Positions 16,901 to 25,891 of a stretch of DNA of 64,000 bases are shown one piece after another. The notes beneath the pieces were generated by a model. It was not told where the DNA came from. It made no database searches and saw only the letters and a list, made by a program, of their open reading frames with translations. The translations under genes were made by a program, and so were the position numbers. The stretch comes from Candidatus Gastranaerophilales bacterium. GTDB taxonomy: Bacteria > Cyanobacteriota > Vampirovibrionia > Gastranaerophilales > Gastranaerophilaceae. Within the stretch, counting starts at the first letter, position 1. Each line of letters opens with the position of its first letter. The DNA lies in contig CALVHD010000003.1 of NCBI GenBank assembly GCA_944327245.1, positions 43,793 to 107,792 of the forward strand. The letters are read 5' to 3'.

Positions 16901-17836
16901 TTATAGCTCAAATTCGTAACAATATTTTGCAACTTTTTGTTTTTTTTGATTGAGTTTGTATTCAATTGGTTCATAATTAAGCCATTTTAATTTGTTTAAG
17001 ATATCAAGGGTTATTAATTTTCTTGCTTCATTGTTATTTTGTGTCATTTTAACTAATAAAATTTCATCTTTTTCTAAATTGTAAACTATTACAAAACCGC
17101 CTGCACCCACTTTTGAAAAAAGTTTCCCTTTTGAAAACTGTATTATTTCGCTGTCAAACCTGTTATATCCTCCGAAAATATTTGGATATTTTAGTATAGA
17201 ATTTAGTATGGGCTTAAATTTTTCATCTTTAATTAAATTAAAATATGATTTTATTATGTTTTCCGCACTAATTGCCCACAGAGGCGTTCCACAGCCATCA
17301 TAGCTTAATTCTCCACATTTTGTTTTAGATAGTTTTTCTTGTTTTTGTTTGATTAATTGTTGTATGGGATGGTCTTCGTTTGTATAGTTTTTTAAACTAT
17401 AATTTTTGTATTTGCACATAAATAGCATCATTATGTGTTTTGCAGAGCAATTATTTTGGAGTTTGGTTTTTTTGCCTTTGAAATGTCGTAAATCAAGAGG
17501 CTTAGATGGCTCTATATCTAAATCTTTAATTTTGATATCGTGTTTTTTTAAAAGATTTTTTAAAATTTTAATATGTTCAGCGCTCCCTGCGTGTGATGCG
17601 CAAAAAATCGCCAGTTCTTTTTGAGTGAAGTTGTAATCATTAATAATGTTGCAATCGCACATTATCGACGCTTGCAACGGTTTTGCAAGAGATCGCATGT
17701 AAAATTTTGTTTTTTTATCTAAACCGATTTCTTTAAAAATTTCTTTTTTATTTGCCAGATATACACTGCCGTAGTAAATTGCGTCGGTATAACTGTTTCT
17801 TTTTGTTGTAAGAAGTATTTCTGCGTTGTTTTTCAT
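16901..17836 (-). CDS. L-asparaginase II (thermolabile, Rhizobium type)
   Basis: Asparaginases of this class hydrolyse asparagine to aspartate and ammonia and are unrelated to the AnsA/AnsB fold. Diagnostic stretches are MRSLAKPLQAS, CASHAGSAEHI, NNCSAKHIMM (family HNCSGKHAGM) and YDGCGTPLWA. The 311-aa length is normal. The Gly of SGKH is Ala here, close to the active site, which deserves a check. Its ATG touches the stop of the upstream 248-aa gene, so the two are co-translated. Confidence 0.82.
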   Translation of the reverse strand: MKNNAEILLTTKRNSYTDAIYYGSVYLANKKEIFKEIGLDKKTKFYMRSLAKPLQASIMCDCNIINDYNFTQKELAIFCASHAGSAEHIKILKNLLKKHDIKIKDLDIEPSKPLDLRHFKGKKTKLQNNCSAKHIMMLFMCKYKNYSLKNYTNEDHPIQQLIKQKQEKLSKTKCGELSYDGCGTPLWAISAENIIKSYFNLIKDEKFKPILNSILKYPNIFGGYNRFDSEIIQFSKGKLFSKVGAGGFVIVYNLEKDEILLVKMTQNNNEARKLITLDILNKLKWLNYEPIEYKLNQKKQKVAKYCYEFEL

Positions 17837-18582
17837 TAAAGATTAAGTAATTTTTTTAAACGTTTCTTCATTATAATGTTTTCATTTTCAAGACGTGTGA
17901 TTTCTCGCTGCATTCTTGCGATTTGGTCTTCACTTTGGGCGCCTTCAGGAAGTTTAACGGATGTTAAACCAATACCAAAAGAAAGATGTTTTCTTGCTTC
18001 GTCTTTTAGCAGCAGCAAACTGTCAAGACCTTTGTCTGTAATGAAACCCATTTTGATAAGAATGCTTGCCATTTTAATATGGCGTCCTTCATCGTTTAAT
18101 TTTTTTTGATAGCGAATAGCCTGTTCTAATTGTATTGTGTTGATTTTGCCTATTCTTTTTAGAAACTCACCTGTTTTAATTTTTCCTGCTATAAATTGTG
18201 CAACCGCAATGTTTTTGTTGGTTAAGTAATCTTCAATTTGTAAAAATTCAAGTTCATTTAGCCGGCAAAAAATTTTGGCGCTGTCTGCAAGTGTCCAGTT
18301 GTTTTTTATTGTAATTTCAAATATGTTGTTTTGTTCCGAGAGGTCTTGCATGAAAATATAATATCCTTCTGAAAGCCTCAGATTTCTTTCTTGGAGTTCT
18401 TGTTTGCCTTTGAAAGTTAATTTTGGACACATATATTGAAAAAGGTCGTCAACTTCTACAAGTTGTGAAAACTCGTCCAGTTTTTTTCTTAAATCTTCAA
18501 GTATTTCTTTTGTAATAACTTGCTTAACCCATATAGGAAGATTTTTTATATTCTGTATAAATAAATCTGAAGTTTTTTGCAT
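17836..18582 (-). CDS. Hypothetical protein with MshEN-like segment
   Basis: This 248-aa soluble protein is unnamed. Residues about 145-195 (FLKRIGKINTIQLEQAI... and ILIKMGFITDKGLDSLL) resemble the repeated 'LGExLVExGxITxxQLxxAL' helices of MshEN domains, which in GspE/MshE ATPases bind cyclic di-GMP. A short coiled coil (about 220-248) closes it. The binding residues cannot be verified by eye. AGGG lies 8 bases before ATG. It is coupled to the asparaginase, an odd partner, so the pairing may be only an operon. Confidence 0.6.
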   Translation of the reverse strand: MQKTSDLFIQNIKNLPIWVKQVITKEILEDLRKKLDEFSQLVEVDDLFQYMCPKLTFKGKQELQERNLRLSEGYYIFMQDLSEQNNIFEITIKNNWTLADSAKIFCRLNELEFLQIEDYLTNKNIAVAQFIAGKIKTGEFLKRIGKINTIQLEQAIRYQKKLNDEGRHIKMASILIKMGFITDKGLDSLLLLKDEARKHLSFGIGLTSVKLPEGAQSEDQIARMQREITRLENENIIMKKRLKKLLNL

Positions 18583-18694
18583 TAATCTACCCTTTTTCTA
18601 CATTATATATAATATGGTTTTTTTTACAAATACATTATATAATTTATTGTGTCATATGTGAAATAAGTTATATTTGTTTACGAAAGTATTTGCT

Positions 18695-19114
18695 ATGGGC
18701 TTAGATGGAATTTCAATTAATCAATTAAGAACTGTTCAAGAATTTAATTCGTCTGAATTGAATAACGTTAATAATTTGAATTCATTGCAAAATGTTAAAG
18801 TTGTTGATGGTTTATCTGAGGGACAAAAAGTAGACCCTGACAAGGAAAACGGGTCTGATGATTATCAAGGTTCTTTTGATGGTGAGAAATCTGATAATGA
18901 TACTCAAGAAAATGACGATAGTGCCGATGTAATTAAATATGATTTGTCGCAAACTGATAAATATGTATTAAAAATAAATGATGATACAAATGATATATTG
19001 ATAATGGAAAAAGAAACTAATACAATAGTAGATAAGATAAACGCAAAAGAATTATCAAAATTAGTTCATTATCTTGCAAATTCTCAAGGTGCCATTGTAA
19101 ATAGGAAATTTTAA
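18695..19114 (+). CDS. flaG: FlaG-family flagellar protein
   Basis: The 139-aa product has an acidic, disordered N-terminal half and a C-terminal FlaG domain (about 85-139) with VLKINDDTNDILIMEKETN, where the family has the FxxDExTgxxvvkVvD pattern. FlaG proteins influence flagellar filament length. I start at ATG 18695; a TTG 21 bases upstream is possible. It is 1 base before fliS. FliD, which normally sits between flaG and fliS, is absent here. Confidence 0.7.
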   Translation: MGLDGISINQLRTVQEFNSSELNNVNNLNSLQNVKVVDGLSEGQKVDPDKENGSDDYQGSFDGEKSDNDTQENDDSADVIKYDLSQTDKYVLKINDDTNDILIMEKETNTIVDKINAKELSKLVHYLANSQGAIVNRKF

Positions 19115-19115
19115 A

Positions 19116-19592
19116 ATGAACCAGTATGTTAAACAATATCAAAAATCGAATATTGAAACTGCCTCTCGTGAGCAAATTTTAATAATGCTGTATGATGGTG
19201 CAATACAGTTTTTAAATAAAGCTAAAGTTGCAATGCAAAATAAACAAGTAGAACAAACCCACAATAATCTTATGGGAGCTCAAAATATAATTCAGGAGTT
19301 TATAAACTCAATGGATAGAGAGGTTGCTCCTCAATTGGCAGAAAATTTGATAAGCTTGTACGAATATTTTATCAGAAGACTTGTTTATGCTAATGTAAAA
19401 AAGCAAATTGAGCCAATTGATGAAGTTTTAAAATATTTAAAAAGTTTAAAAGCAACTTGGGAAAAGGCAATTGAGCTTGCTCAAAAAGAACAGGTGCAAG
19501 AATTAAAAGATTCTTCAATTGACTATTATGATGCTTCAGATGATGATGAAGAAGACGAAGACGATGAAGAGGATGAAGAGGATGAAGATTAA
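19116..19592 (+). CDS. fliS: Flagellar export chaperone FliS with acidic tail
   Basis: FliS binds flagellin in the cytoplasm and keeps it from polymerising before export. The family core is clear: SREQILIMLYDGAIQFL (about 18-34) and the helical bundle to about 125. The last 30 residues are an almost pure Asp/Glu run after YYDASD, which ordinary FliS proteins lack. AGGAAA precedes the ATG. The gene is coupled to the next one by a TAATG overlap. Flagellin and fliD are outside the window. Confidence 0.9.
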   Translation: MNQYVKQYQKSNIETASREQILIMLYDGAIQFLNKAKVAMQNKQVEQTHNNLMGAQNIIQEFINSMDREVAPQLAENLISLYEYFIRRLVYANVKKQIEPIDEVLKYLKSLKATWEKAIELAQKEQVQELKDSSIDYYDASDDDEEDEDDEEDEEDED

Positions 19593-19972
19593 TGTTGAGC
19601 ATTAATGATTATAATCATCTTAAGCTCTTGTATGATGAATTTTTAAAAAAAAATTTGTATATTAAAGAAATAATTAATCAAGGGCTTTGGGATAATTTAG
19701 AAAATGCCATTAAGGAAAAAGAAGCTCTGATGCGTCAAATTATCTTTTTTGAAAAACCGAGATTAAAAGAAATTAAAGATAATGATGAATTAAACAAAAA
19801 ACGCCTAAAATTAATCGAGCTTGAAAAAGAAAATATTGCATTAGTTGTTCAAAAGCGAAACATTATAGAACAAGATTTAAAAAAAACAAAAAAAGCCAAA
19901 AAAATATTGAATGCATATGAACCTGTTTCAAGAAATGCAAAATCTACTTTTGAAGTAACCCAAGATGATTAA
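19592..19972 (+). CDS. FliT-like flagellar chaperone (putative)
   Basis: The 126-aa protein is almost entirely helical with Leu/Lys/Glu heptads (about 5-110) and no signal peptide. Size, position directly after fliS and the 1-base stop-start overlap match FliT, the FliD chaperone, but sequence conservation in that family is too low to confirm by eye. An FlgN-like chaperone is the alternative. The stop abuts the stop of the convergent permease gene. Confidence 0.5.
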   Translation: MLSINDYNHLKLLYDEFLKKNLYIKEIINQGLWDNLENAIKEKEALMRQIIFFEKPRLKEIKDNDELNKKRLKLIELEKENIALVVQKRNIIEQDLKKTKKAKKILNAYEPVSRNAKSTFEVTQDD

Positions 19973-21475
19973 CTATTTTCTCAGGTTTTTATAGCTGAAT
20001 TTTATATATATAATTATTCCAATCAAAATCCATATTGGGAACATAATTGCGCTGGATGTGAGTTCTTTTAGAGAATAAACCATTAAACCCGTGCATGATA
20101 TTATTCCTAAGATTGGAAATAAAGGTACAAAAGGTACCTTAAATGGTCTTTTTAAATCCGGTTCTGTTTTTCTTAATATTATTACTGCAACGCATATTGC
20201 AATAAAAGCTGTAAATGTTCCGTAATTGCAAAGTTCAGCTGATATATTTAAATCCATAAATAAACTGCATATAATTATAACTAAACCAACGCTCCAAGTT
20301 AGTACGTGCGGTGTTCTGTGCTTTTTATGAATAACTCTTAAAACTCTTGGTAAAAATTTATCTCTGCTCATAGCATATAATATTCTTGTGGAAGCCAGTT
20401 GGCAAATTAAAAATACGCTCGCTAATGCGCAAACAGCTGCTACGGAGATAAATCCTGCCAGATAGTCTTTGTTAATCATATGAAGCGCTGCAGCTATAGG
20501 AGCAGATGAATTAATTTGATTGATAGGTGCTATGCCTGTTAAAACAAGTGCCACTAAGATATAAAGTATTGTGCAGAATATTAAGGTTCCCAATATTGCA
20601 ATCGGCAGGTCTTTTTGAGGGTTTTTTGTTTCTTCTGCTGCTGTTGAAACGGCGTCGAAGCCGATATATGCAAAAAATATTATAAACGCACCCATAAGTA
20701 TGCCTGTTAATCCGTTTGGAGCAAAAGGCACCCAGTTTTCGGGTTTAACATAAAATGCGCCGACAACAATAAAAGATAAAATCATAAATAAGTTTAAGCA
20801 AACCATAATTGTTGCAAATCTTGTTGATTCTTTTATTCCTTTAATAAGAATAATTGTAACCGCAAGGGTTAATAATATTACCGGAATATTAATTGCTATC
20901 GGTATTTTATCAAGTATAAAAGGCATTTTATCATGTACATCGAGTCCGTATTTATTACACATATTATAAATTGAGCGCACATCGCTTCTTAGCCAAAGTG
21001 GAAAATTTACAATAAAATTAGGAAGATAGTTTGAAAAACCTTTTAAAAGTTGAGTTAAATAGCCGCACCAAGAGCTTGCAACCGTAACATTTCCTATTAC
21101 ATAATTGAGCATTAAAACCCAGCCTATAATCCAAGCTGCAAATTCTCCTAATGTAGCATAACAATATGTGTATACACTTCCTGATACAGGGATTATGGAG
21201 GCAACTTCGCTATAGCAGAGTGCTGAAAATAAACAAGCAATTGCAGCCAATATCATTGATATGACTATAGCCGGACCTGCTCCAGGGGTTTCAGGAGTTC
21301 CTTGAATAGCTGTTCCGACAATTGTCAGGATACCTGTACCTACAACGGCGCCAATTCCAATTATAAATAAATCAAAAGCATTAAGAGTTTTTTTTAAAGA
21401 ACCTGTTTTAGCTCTTTCGATAAGCTCTTGTGCAGTTTTTCTGGTTGATAAATTGGAAGCTATTTTTTTAATCAT
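19973..21475 (-). CDS. APC-family amino acid permease (second copy)
   Basis: The 500-aa protein has 12 or more membrane segments and typical APC/CAT motifs: FIIGIGAVVGTGIL in segment 1, GFDAVSTAAEETKNPQKDLP around segment 6-7, and MSRDKFLPRV. This is the cationic or general amino-acid transporter group (YfnA/YhdG type). It overlaps the end of the upstream paralog by 8 bases and shares most of its length with it, so the pair arose by tandem duplication. Substrate unknown. It ends flush with the convergent FliT-like gene. Confidence 0.87.
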   Translation of the reverse strand: MIKKIASNLSTRKTAQELIERAKTGSLKKTLNAFDLFIIGIGAVVGTGILTIVGTAIQGTPETPGAGPAIVISMILAAIACLFSALCYSEVASIIPVSGSVYTYCYATLGEFAAWIIGWVLMLNYVIGNVTVASSWCGYLTQLLKGFSNYLPNFIVNFPLWLRSDVRSIYNMCNKYGLDVHDKMPFILDKIPIAINIPVILLTLAVTIILIKGIKESTRFATIMVCLNLFMILSFIVVGAFYVKPENWVPFAPNGLTGILMGAFIIFFAYIGFDAVSTAAEETKNPQKDLPIAILGTLIFCTILYILVALVLTGIAPINQINSSAPIAAALHMINKDYLAGFISVAAVCALASVFLICQLASTRILYAMSRDKFLPRVLRVIHKKHRTPHVLTWSVGLVIIICSLFMDLNISAELCNYGTFTAFIAICVAVIILRKTEPDLKRPFKVPFVPLFPILGIISCTGLMVYSLKELTSSAIMFPIWILIGIIIYIKFSYKNLRK

Positions 21476-23054
21476 TGTTTACTGTATTCCCTTTGTTTTG
21501 AGCTTTTCTTTGCTGTTTATATCCATAAGCAAAATAATATATTATTCCCAATAATACCCATATAGGAAATAGTATTCTTGAGGTTTTTAAAAATTGCATA
21601 GAATAAATCATAAGACCTGAACAGCAAATAATCCCCATTAGCGGTAAAACAGGTGAAAATGGAACTTTAAAAGGTCTTGGTCTGTCAGGATCGGTTTTTC
21701 TTAATATTAAAACTGCAACGCATACAATTATAAAGGATGCAAATGTTCCAAAATTGCACAATTCTGCTGCTGTTGAAATATTTAATAATAATGAACCTAA
21801 AATACATATTATTCCAACAATTAAAGTTAGCACATGGGGGGTTTTAAATTTTGGATGTAATTTTTGCAATATAGGCGGTAAAAATCCGTCTCTGCTCATT
21901 GCATATAATATTCTTGTACTTGCAAGCATTAGAACCAACAGAACCGATGTTAATCCCGTAAGTGCGCCGATTGATATTAGCCCTGCTACCCAATTTTGAC
22001 CCACCATTGCCATAGCGGAAGCTATTGGAGCGTGTGTGTCAATTTGATTAATTGGTACAACACCTGTTAAAACAAGAGCTACGATAACATAAATAATTGT
22101 GCACACGCCTAAAGAGCCGATTATGCCTATCGGAAGATTTCTCTGAGGGTTTTTTGTTTCTTCTGCGGCAGTAGCAATAGCATCAAAGCCAATGTATGCA
22201 AAAAATATTATAAATGCGCCCATAAATATACCGTTTAGACCGTTTGGTGCAAATGGAATCCAGTTTTCAGGTTTAATGTAAAATATTCCCGTCAGAACAA
22301 ATAAACCAACCACACCCAGTTTTATTGCAACCATAACACCGGCCATTTTTGTTGATTCTTGCATACCTTTGATTAACGTTAAAATAATATATAATGTAAT
22401 TAAAATGCCGGGAATGTTAATACAAATTGGTATTCCCATAAAGTTTGGCACAACCGTACTTGGGTCAATTCCTTGGCTTGATAGTTCTCTAACAACCGTT
22501 GAATAGTCATGAATTAAATAAATCGGTGGATTGGTGAGCCATTCGGGCAAAAAGGTAAAACCTTTTATGAATTGCATAAAATATCCGCTCCAAGCACTCA
22601 CAACCGCAATATACCCAACAAGATATTCAAGCATTAAAACCCAGCCGATTAACCAAGCCATAAATTCACCCATTGTTGCATAGGTATATAAATAAGCACT
22701 TCCTGCAACAGGAATCATTGAAGCAAATTCACTGTAACATAAGGCTGAAAACACGCAGGCTAAAGAAGCTAAAATCATAGATATAACTAATCCAGGACCT
22801 GCTCCTGCAGATTCTGCTGAGCCTGCTGCTGCAATTCCGACAACTGTAAAAATACCGCTGCCTATAATTGCGCCTACGCCTAAAATGATTAAGTCAAAAG
22901 CACCCAGAGTTTTTTTAAGACCTCCATTTTGCGCTTGTTTAATCATGTTGTCGGGATTTTTCAGAGTTGTTAAATTTTTTACAAAACTTTTTAATATATT
23001 CAGCTCTTTTTGTTCTAAATCTGAACTTAAACCCCTGTTGTTGTTAGTGCTCAT
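21468..23054 (-). CDS. APC-family amino acid permease (first copy)
   Basis: A 528-aa, 12-segment APC permease with LIILGVGAIIGSGIF, GFDAIATAAEETKNPQ and MSRDGFLPPIL, very like its downstream neighbour but with a longer N-terminus. It starts 15 bases after glyQ, with GAGAGA before the ATG, and is part of the aroF-glyQ-permease operon. The companions suggest amino-acid supply; glycine or an aromatic amino acid would be reasonable guesses, but the sequence does not show the substrate. Confidence 0.87.
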   Translation of the reverse strand: MSTNNNRGLSSDLEQKELNILKSFVKNLTTLKNPDNMIKQAQNGGLKKTLGAFDLIILGVGAIIGSGIFTVVGIAAAGSAESAGAGPGLVISMILASLACVFSALCYSEFASMIPVAGSAYLYTYATMGEFMAWLIGWVLMLEYLVGYIAVVSAWSGYFMQFIKGFTFLPEWLTNPPIYLIHDYSTVVRELSSQGIDPSTVVPNFMGIPICINIPGILITLYIILTLIKGMQESTKMAGVMVAIKLGVVGLFVLTGIFYIKPENWIPFAPNGLNGIFMGAFIIFFAYIGFDAIATAAEETKNPQRNLPIGIIGSLGVCTIIYVIVALVLTGVVPINQIDTHAPIASAMAMVGQNWVAGLISIGALTGLTSVLLVLMLASTRILYAMSRDGFLPPILQKLHPKFKTPHVLTLIVGIICILGSLLLNISTAAELCNFGTFASFIIVCVAVLILRKTDPDRPRPFKVPFSPVLPLMGIICCSGLMIYSMQFLKTSRILFPIWVLLGIIYYFAYGYKQQRKAQNKGNTVNND

Positions 23055-23069
23055 GCTTTATTCTTCTCT

Positions 23070-23945
23070 CTATTTTTTAATTAACGGAAAACCCATTTTT
23101 TCTCTTTGATCTACATACAGTTTTGCAACTTTTGATGCCAGTGTGCGTACCCTATTGATATAGTTTACACGTTCGTCTTTTGAAATTACCCCTCTTGCAT
23201 CCAACAAATTAAATGTATGAGAACATTTTAATACCCAGTCGTATGCAGGTAGAACAATGCCCATTTCCATACAGCTGTTTGCTTCTTCGGATGCTAAATC
23301 AAAAAGTTTGAATAATCTTTCCGGATTAGAGCATTCAAAGTTATATTTAGACTGCTCTATTTCGTTTTGGAGGTAAATATCACCGTATTTAAGATTTTCG
23401 TTCCATTTGATATCGAAAACACTGTCCACATTTTGTAAATACATAGCTATGCGTTCTAAACCGTATGTTATTTCAAGCACAACAGGTTTTACTTCCAGAC
23501 CGCCAACTTGTTGAAAATATGTAAATTGTGTTATTTCCATTCCATCAAGCCAAACTTCCCAGCCTACACCGGCTGCACCCAGAGTTGGAGATTCCCAATT
23601 GTCTTCAACAAAACGGACATCATGTTTATTTAAATCTATTCCCATAGCTGAAAGTGAATTTAAATAAAGGTCTTGTGCGTTATCCGGAGAGGGTTTTAGA
23701 ATTACTTGATATTGAAAATAATGACCCAATCTGTTTGGATTTTCACCATATCTGGCATCAGTTGGTCTTCTGCATGGTTCAACCATAGCACAATTAAAAG
23801 GCTCAGGACCCAGCGCTCTTAAAAAAGTTGCCGGATTCATCGTGCTTGCGCCTTTTTCTATGTCATAAGGTTGTTGTATGACGCAATTATTGTCTGACCA
23901 ATATTTAGATAGATTTAAAATTAATTCTTGAAATGTTAAAGCCAT
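23070..23945 (-). CDS. glyQ: Glycyl-tRNA synthetase alpha subunit
   Basis: GlyQ is the catalytic class II subunit of the alpha2-beta2 glycyl-tRNA synthetase. The start [16 protein letters not shown], the motif [20 protein letters not shown], the [12 protein letters not shown] stretch and VGGLEVKPV are diagnostic, and 291 aa is the family length. The beta subunit gene glyS, often next door, is not in the window. It follows aroF by 46 bases and precedes the permease pair. Confidence 0.96.
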   Translation of the reverse strand: MALTFQELILNLSKYWSDNNCVIQQPYDIEKGASTMNPATFLRALGPEPFNCAMVEPCRRPTDARYGENPNRLGHYFQYQVILKPSPDNAQDLYLNSLSAMGIDLNKHDVRFVEDNWESPTLGAAGVGWEVWLDGMEITQFTYFQQVGGLEVKPVVLEITYGLERIAMYLQNVDSVFDIKWNENLKYGDIYLQNEIEQSKYNFECSNPERLFKLFDLASEEANSCMEMGIVLPAYDWVLKCSHTFNLLDARGVISKDERVNYINRVRTLASKVAKLYVDQREKMGFPLIKK

Positions 23946-23991
23946 TTTTTTTACCCAAATTCCATAATATTACAAATGTAATTATGTGTAA

Positions 23992-25029
23992 CTATTTTTG
24001 ATTTTTATTATCGTAGTCAATTCTGCCTATTAGCTTGTTTAATTGTTTTGCTACTGCTTTGAATTGTTCGATATTTAAGCTTTGAGCGCCGTCACAAAGT
24101 GCATTATCAGGATCATGATGAACTTCAAACATTAAACCATGAGCTCCTGCAACTAATGCTGCTTTTCCCATAGGTTCAATTAAATATCTTTTTCCTGTGC
24201 CGTGAGACGGATCAACAATAATAGGAAGATGTGAATATTTTCTTATTATTGGCACTGCTGCGATATCCAGAACGTTTCTTGAAAATTGTGTATCGAAACC
24301 TTTAACGCCTCTTTCGCAAAGAATTACATTTGGGTTTCCGTTCGATACTACATATTCTGCAGCTAATAAAAATTCTTTTATTGTTGCGGCAGGACCTCTT
24401 TTAATCATTACAGGTTTTTTAATTCTTCCCAATGCTTTTAATAGTTTAAAGTTTTGCATGTTTCTTGCACCAACCTGTAAAACATCTGCATATTTACACA
24501 ATAAAGCAATATCCATTGTATCCATAACTTCTGTTACTACTAAAAGCCCTGTTTTTTCTCTTGCTTTTGCAAGATATTGCAATCCTTTTTCTTCTAAGCC
24601 TTGAAAATCATACGGGCTTGTTCTTGGTTTAAATGCTCCGCCTCTTAGGAATTGACAACCCATTTCTTTTGCGGCAGTGGCAACTTGAAGCAGTCCTTCA
24701 AAATCTTTTTCAACAGAACAAGGTCCAACCATTAAAACCGGTCTTTCAAGACCGCCAATTTTAACACCGTTTGGGAATTTTACAACTGTATCTTCAGGGT
24801 GTGCAACACGAGAAACAAGAGTGTATGGTTCTTGAATTTTTTTAACCTCTCTAACTCCGTCCAGTGCTGCTATATTTTCTGCATTTAAGTCTTTTTTATC
24901 TCCTAATACTGCAACTACATTTAATAATTCACCATTATTAACTTGTGTTCTTAGGCCTCTATCTTCAACATATTTAATAACGCGATTTAATTGGTCAATT
25001 GTTGCGTTATGTTCCATTACAATTATCAT
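23992..25029 (-). CDS. aroF: 3-deoxy-7-phosphoheptulonate synthase (type I-beta)
   Basis: This enzyme condenses phosphoenolpyruvate and erythrose 4-phosphate, the first step of aromatic amino-acid synthesis. Residues 1-75 form the ferredoxin-like regulatory domain of the Thermotoga/Bacillus class (MIIVMEHNAT...). The barrel follows with GPCSVE (about 102-107), GGAFKPRTSPYDFQG, ILCERGVKG and DPSHGTGKR. At 345 aa it lacks a fused chorismate mutase. GGAGAT lies before the ATG. It heads the operon with glyQ. Confidence 0.93.
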   Translation of the reverse strand: MIIVMEHNATIDQLNRVIKYVEDRGLRTQVNNGELLNVVAVLGDKKDLNAENIAALDGVREVKKIQEPYTLVSRVAHPEDTVVKFPNGVKIGGLERPVLMVGPCSVEKDFEGLLQVATAAKEMGCQFLRGGAFKPRTSPYDFQGLEEKGLQYLAKAREKTGLLVVTEVMDTMDIALLCKYADVLQVGARNMQNFKLLKALGRIKKPVMIKRGPAATIKEFLLAAEYVVSNGNPNVILCERGVKGFDTQFSRNVLDIAAVPIIRKYSHLPIIVDPSHGTGKRYLIEPMGKAALVAGAHGLMFEVHHDPDNALCDGAQSLNIEQFKAVAKQLNKLIGRIDYDNKNQK

Positions 25030-25124
25030 AAGTTGTTATCTCCAGTCTGTAAATATTAGTCGCATTTATCATTCAATCACAAATATGATTATCTGTATAT
25101 ATGTTATTAAGAAATGTTGTTTTA

Positions 25125-25133
25125 TGGTATTAT
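25125..25133 (+). promoter_or_regulatory. Extended -10 of rnhA
   Basis: TG-G-TATTAT ends 6 bases before the rnhA ATG at 25140. No -35 or ribosome site is visible, consistent with an extended -10 leaderless start. Confidence 0.45.
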
Positions 25134-25139
25134 TTTTTT

Positions 25140-25625
25140 ATGTCTATGCCAATTATTGAAATTTATACAGATGGTGCATGTGCTTCAAACCCAGGCCCTG
25201 GAGGATATGGGATTGTTATGTTGTATAAAGATAAAAATGGCATTACTCATAAAAAAGAATTTTCAAAAGGCTTTAGTCTTACAACAAACAACAGAATGGA
25301 ATTGTTGGCTGTAGTTGACGCACTTAATTTAGTTAAAATGCCTTGCGAAATTTCTCTATATTCTGATTCAAAATATGTTGTAGACGCCATAAATCAAAAA
25401 TGGCTTAATTCTTGGCAAGAAAAAAATTGGAAAGCAAATACAAAAAATCCTGTAAAAAATGTTGATTTATGGAAGAAATTTTTACAAGCCCAAAAACCCC
25501 ATAAAATAACTTTTATTTGGGTAAAAGGTCATGCATCAAATAAATATAATGAATTATGTGATAAATTAGCAGTTAAGGCGAGAAATTCATCTAATCTTGA
25601 AAATGATGAAGGATACACTACTTAG
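25140..25625 (+). CDS. rnhA: Ribonuclease HI
   Basis: RNase HI cuts the RNA strand of RNA-DNA hybrids. The four catalytic acids are in place: IYTDGACASNPGPGG, the Glu of NRMELLAVV, the Asp of YSDSKYV, and the Asp of NELCDKLA. Length is 161 aa. I chose ATG 25140 because the domain begins there; the frame continues upstream to 25101 with an unlikely hydrophobic lead. The last codons overlap the convergent small gene by 4 bases. Confidence 0.94.
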   Translation: MSMPIIEIYTDGACASNPGPGGYGIVMLYKDKNGITHKKEFSKGFSLTTNNRMELLAVVDALNLVKMPCEISLYSDSKYVVDAINQKWLNSWQEKNWKANTKNPVKNVDLWKKFLQAQKPHKITFIWVKGHASNKYNELCDKLAVKARNSSNLENDEGYTT

Positions 25626-25828
25626 AACATTCTTTTAACATTACAGCAAGGAAGCGCTGTTGTATGAATTATAAAGTTATTAATAGGTTGAAGATATTGG
25701 ATCATGAATTTTTTGTTTTTTATTTTTTCGCGGCAAATCTGAGTATCAAGCTCCTGATTTAAATAGGTGCTTAATGCTTTTTGACGTTTTGTTTTGGGGT
25801 AATCTTTAAGTAACTTTATAATTTCCAT
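25622..25828 (-). CDS. Hypothetical 68-aa protein
   Basis: No family recognised. The protein is Lys-rich with a possible helical centre and ends in NVKRMF. The frame is open to an upstream ATG at 25864, adding IIIII-rich residues; I prefer 25828, but neither start has a well-spaced ribosome site. A GGAGG lies upstream, and its complement CCTCC lies 2 bases away, forming a hairpin. Its stop overlaps that of rnhA. Confidence 0.4.
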   Translation of the reverse strand: MEIIKLLKDYPKTKRQKALSTYLNQELDTQICREKIKNKKFMIQYLQPINNFIIHTTALPCCNVKRMF

Positions 25829-25842
25829 TATAATTATAATAA

Positions 25843-25858
25843 TCCTCCAAATGGAGGA
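25843..25858 (-). promoter_or_regulatory. Hairpin masking a GGAGG
   Basis: On the minus strand TCCTCCA, two bases, then TGGAGGA form a 7-bp stem that would hide the GGAGG. It lies about 15 bases before the preferred start of the 68-aa gene, so any regulatory role is speculative. Confidence 0.3.
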
Positions 25859-25891
25859 ATTCATCAGAAATTAATTAAAAATTTACATAAG

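Noticed and set aside
19390..19602. Minus-strand frame rich in His, Leu and Pro
   Set aside because: Antisense of the Asp/Glu repeat at the fliS end; a shadow frame.
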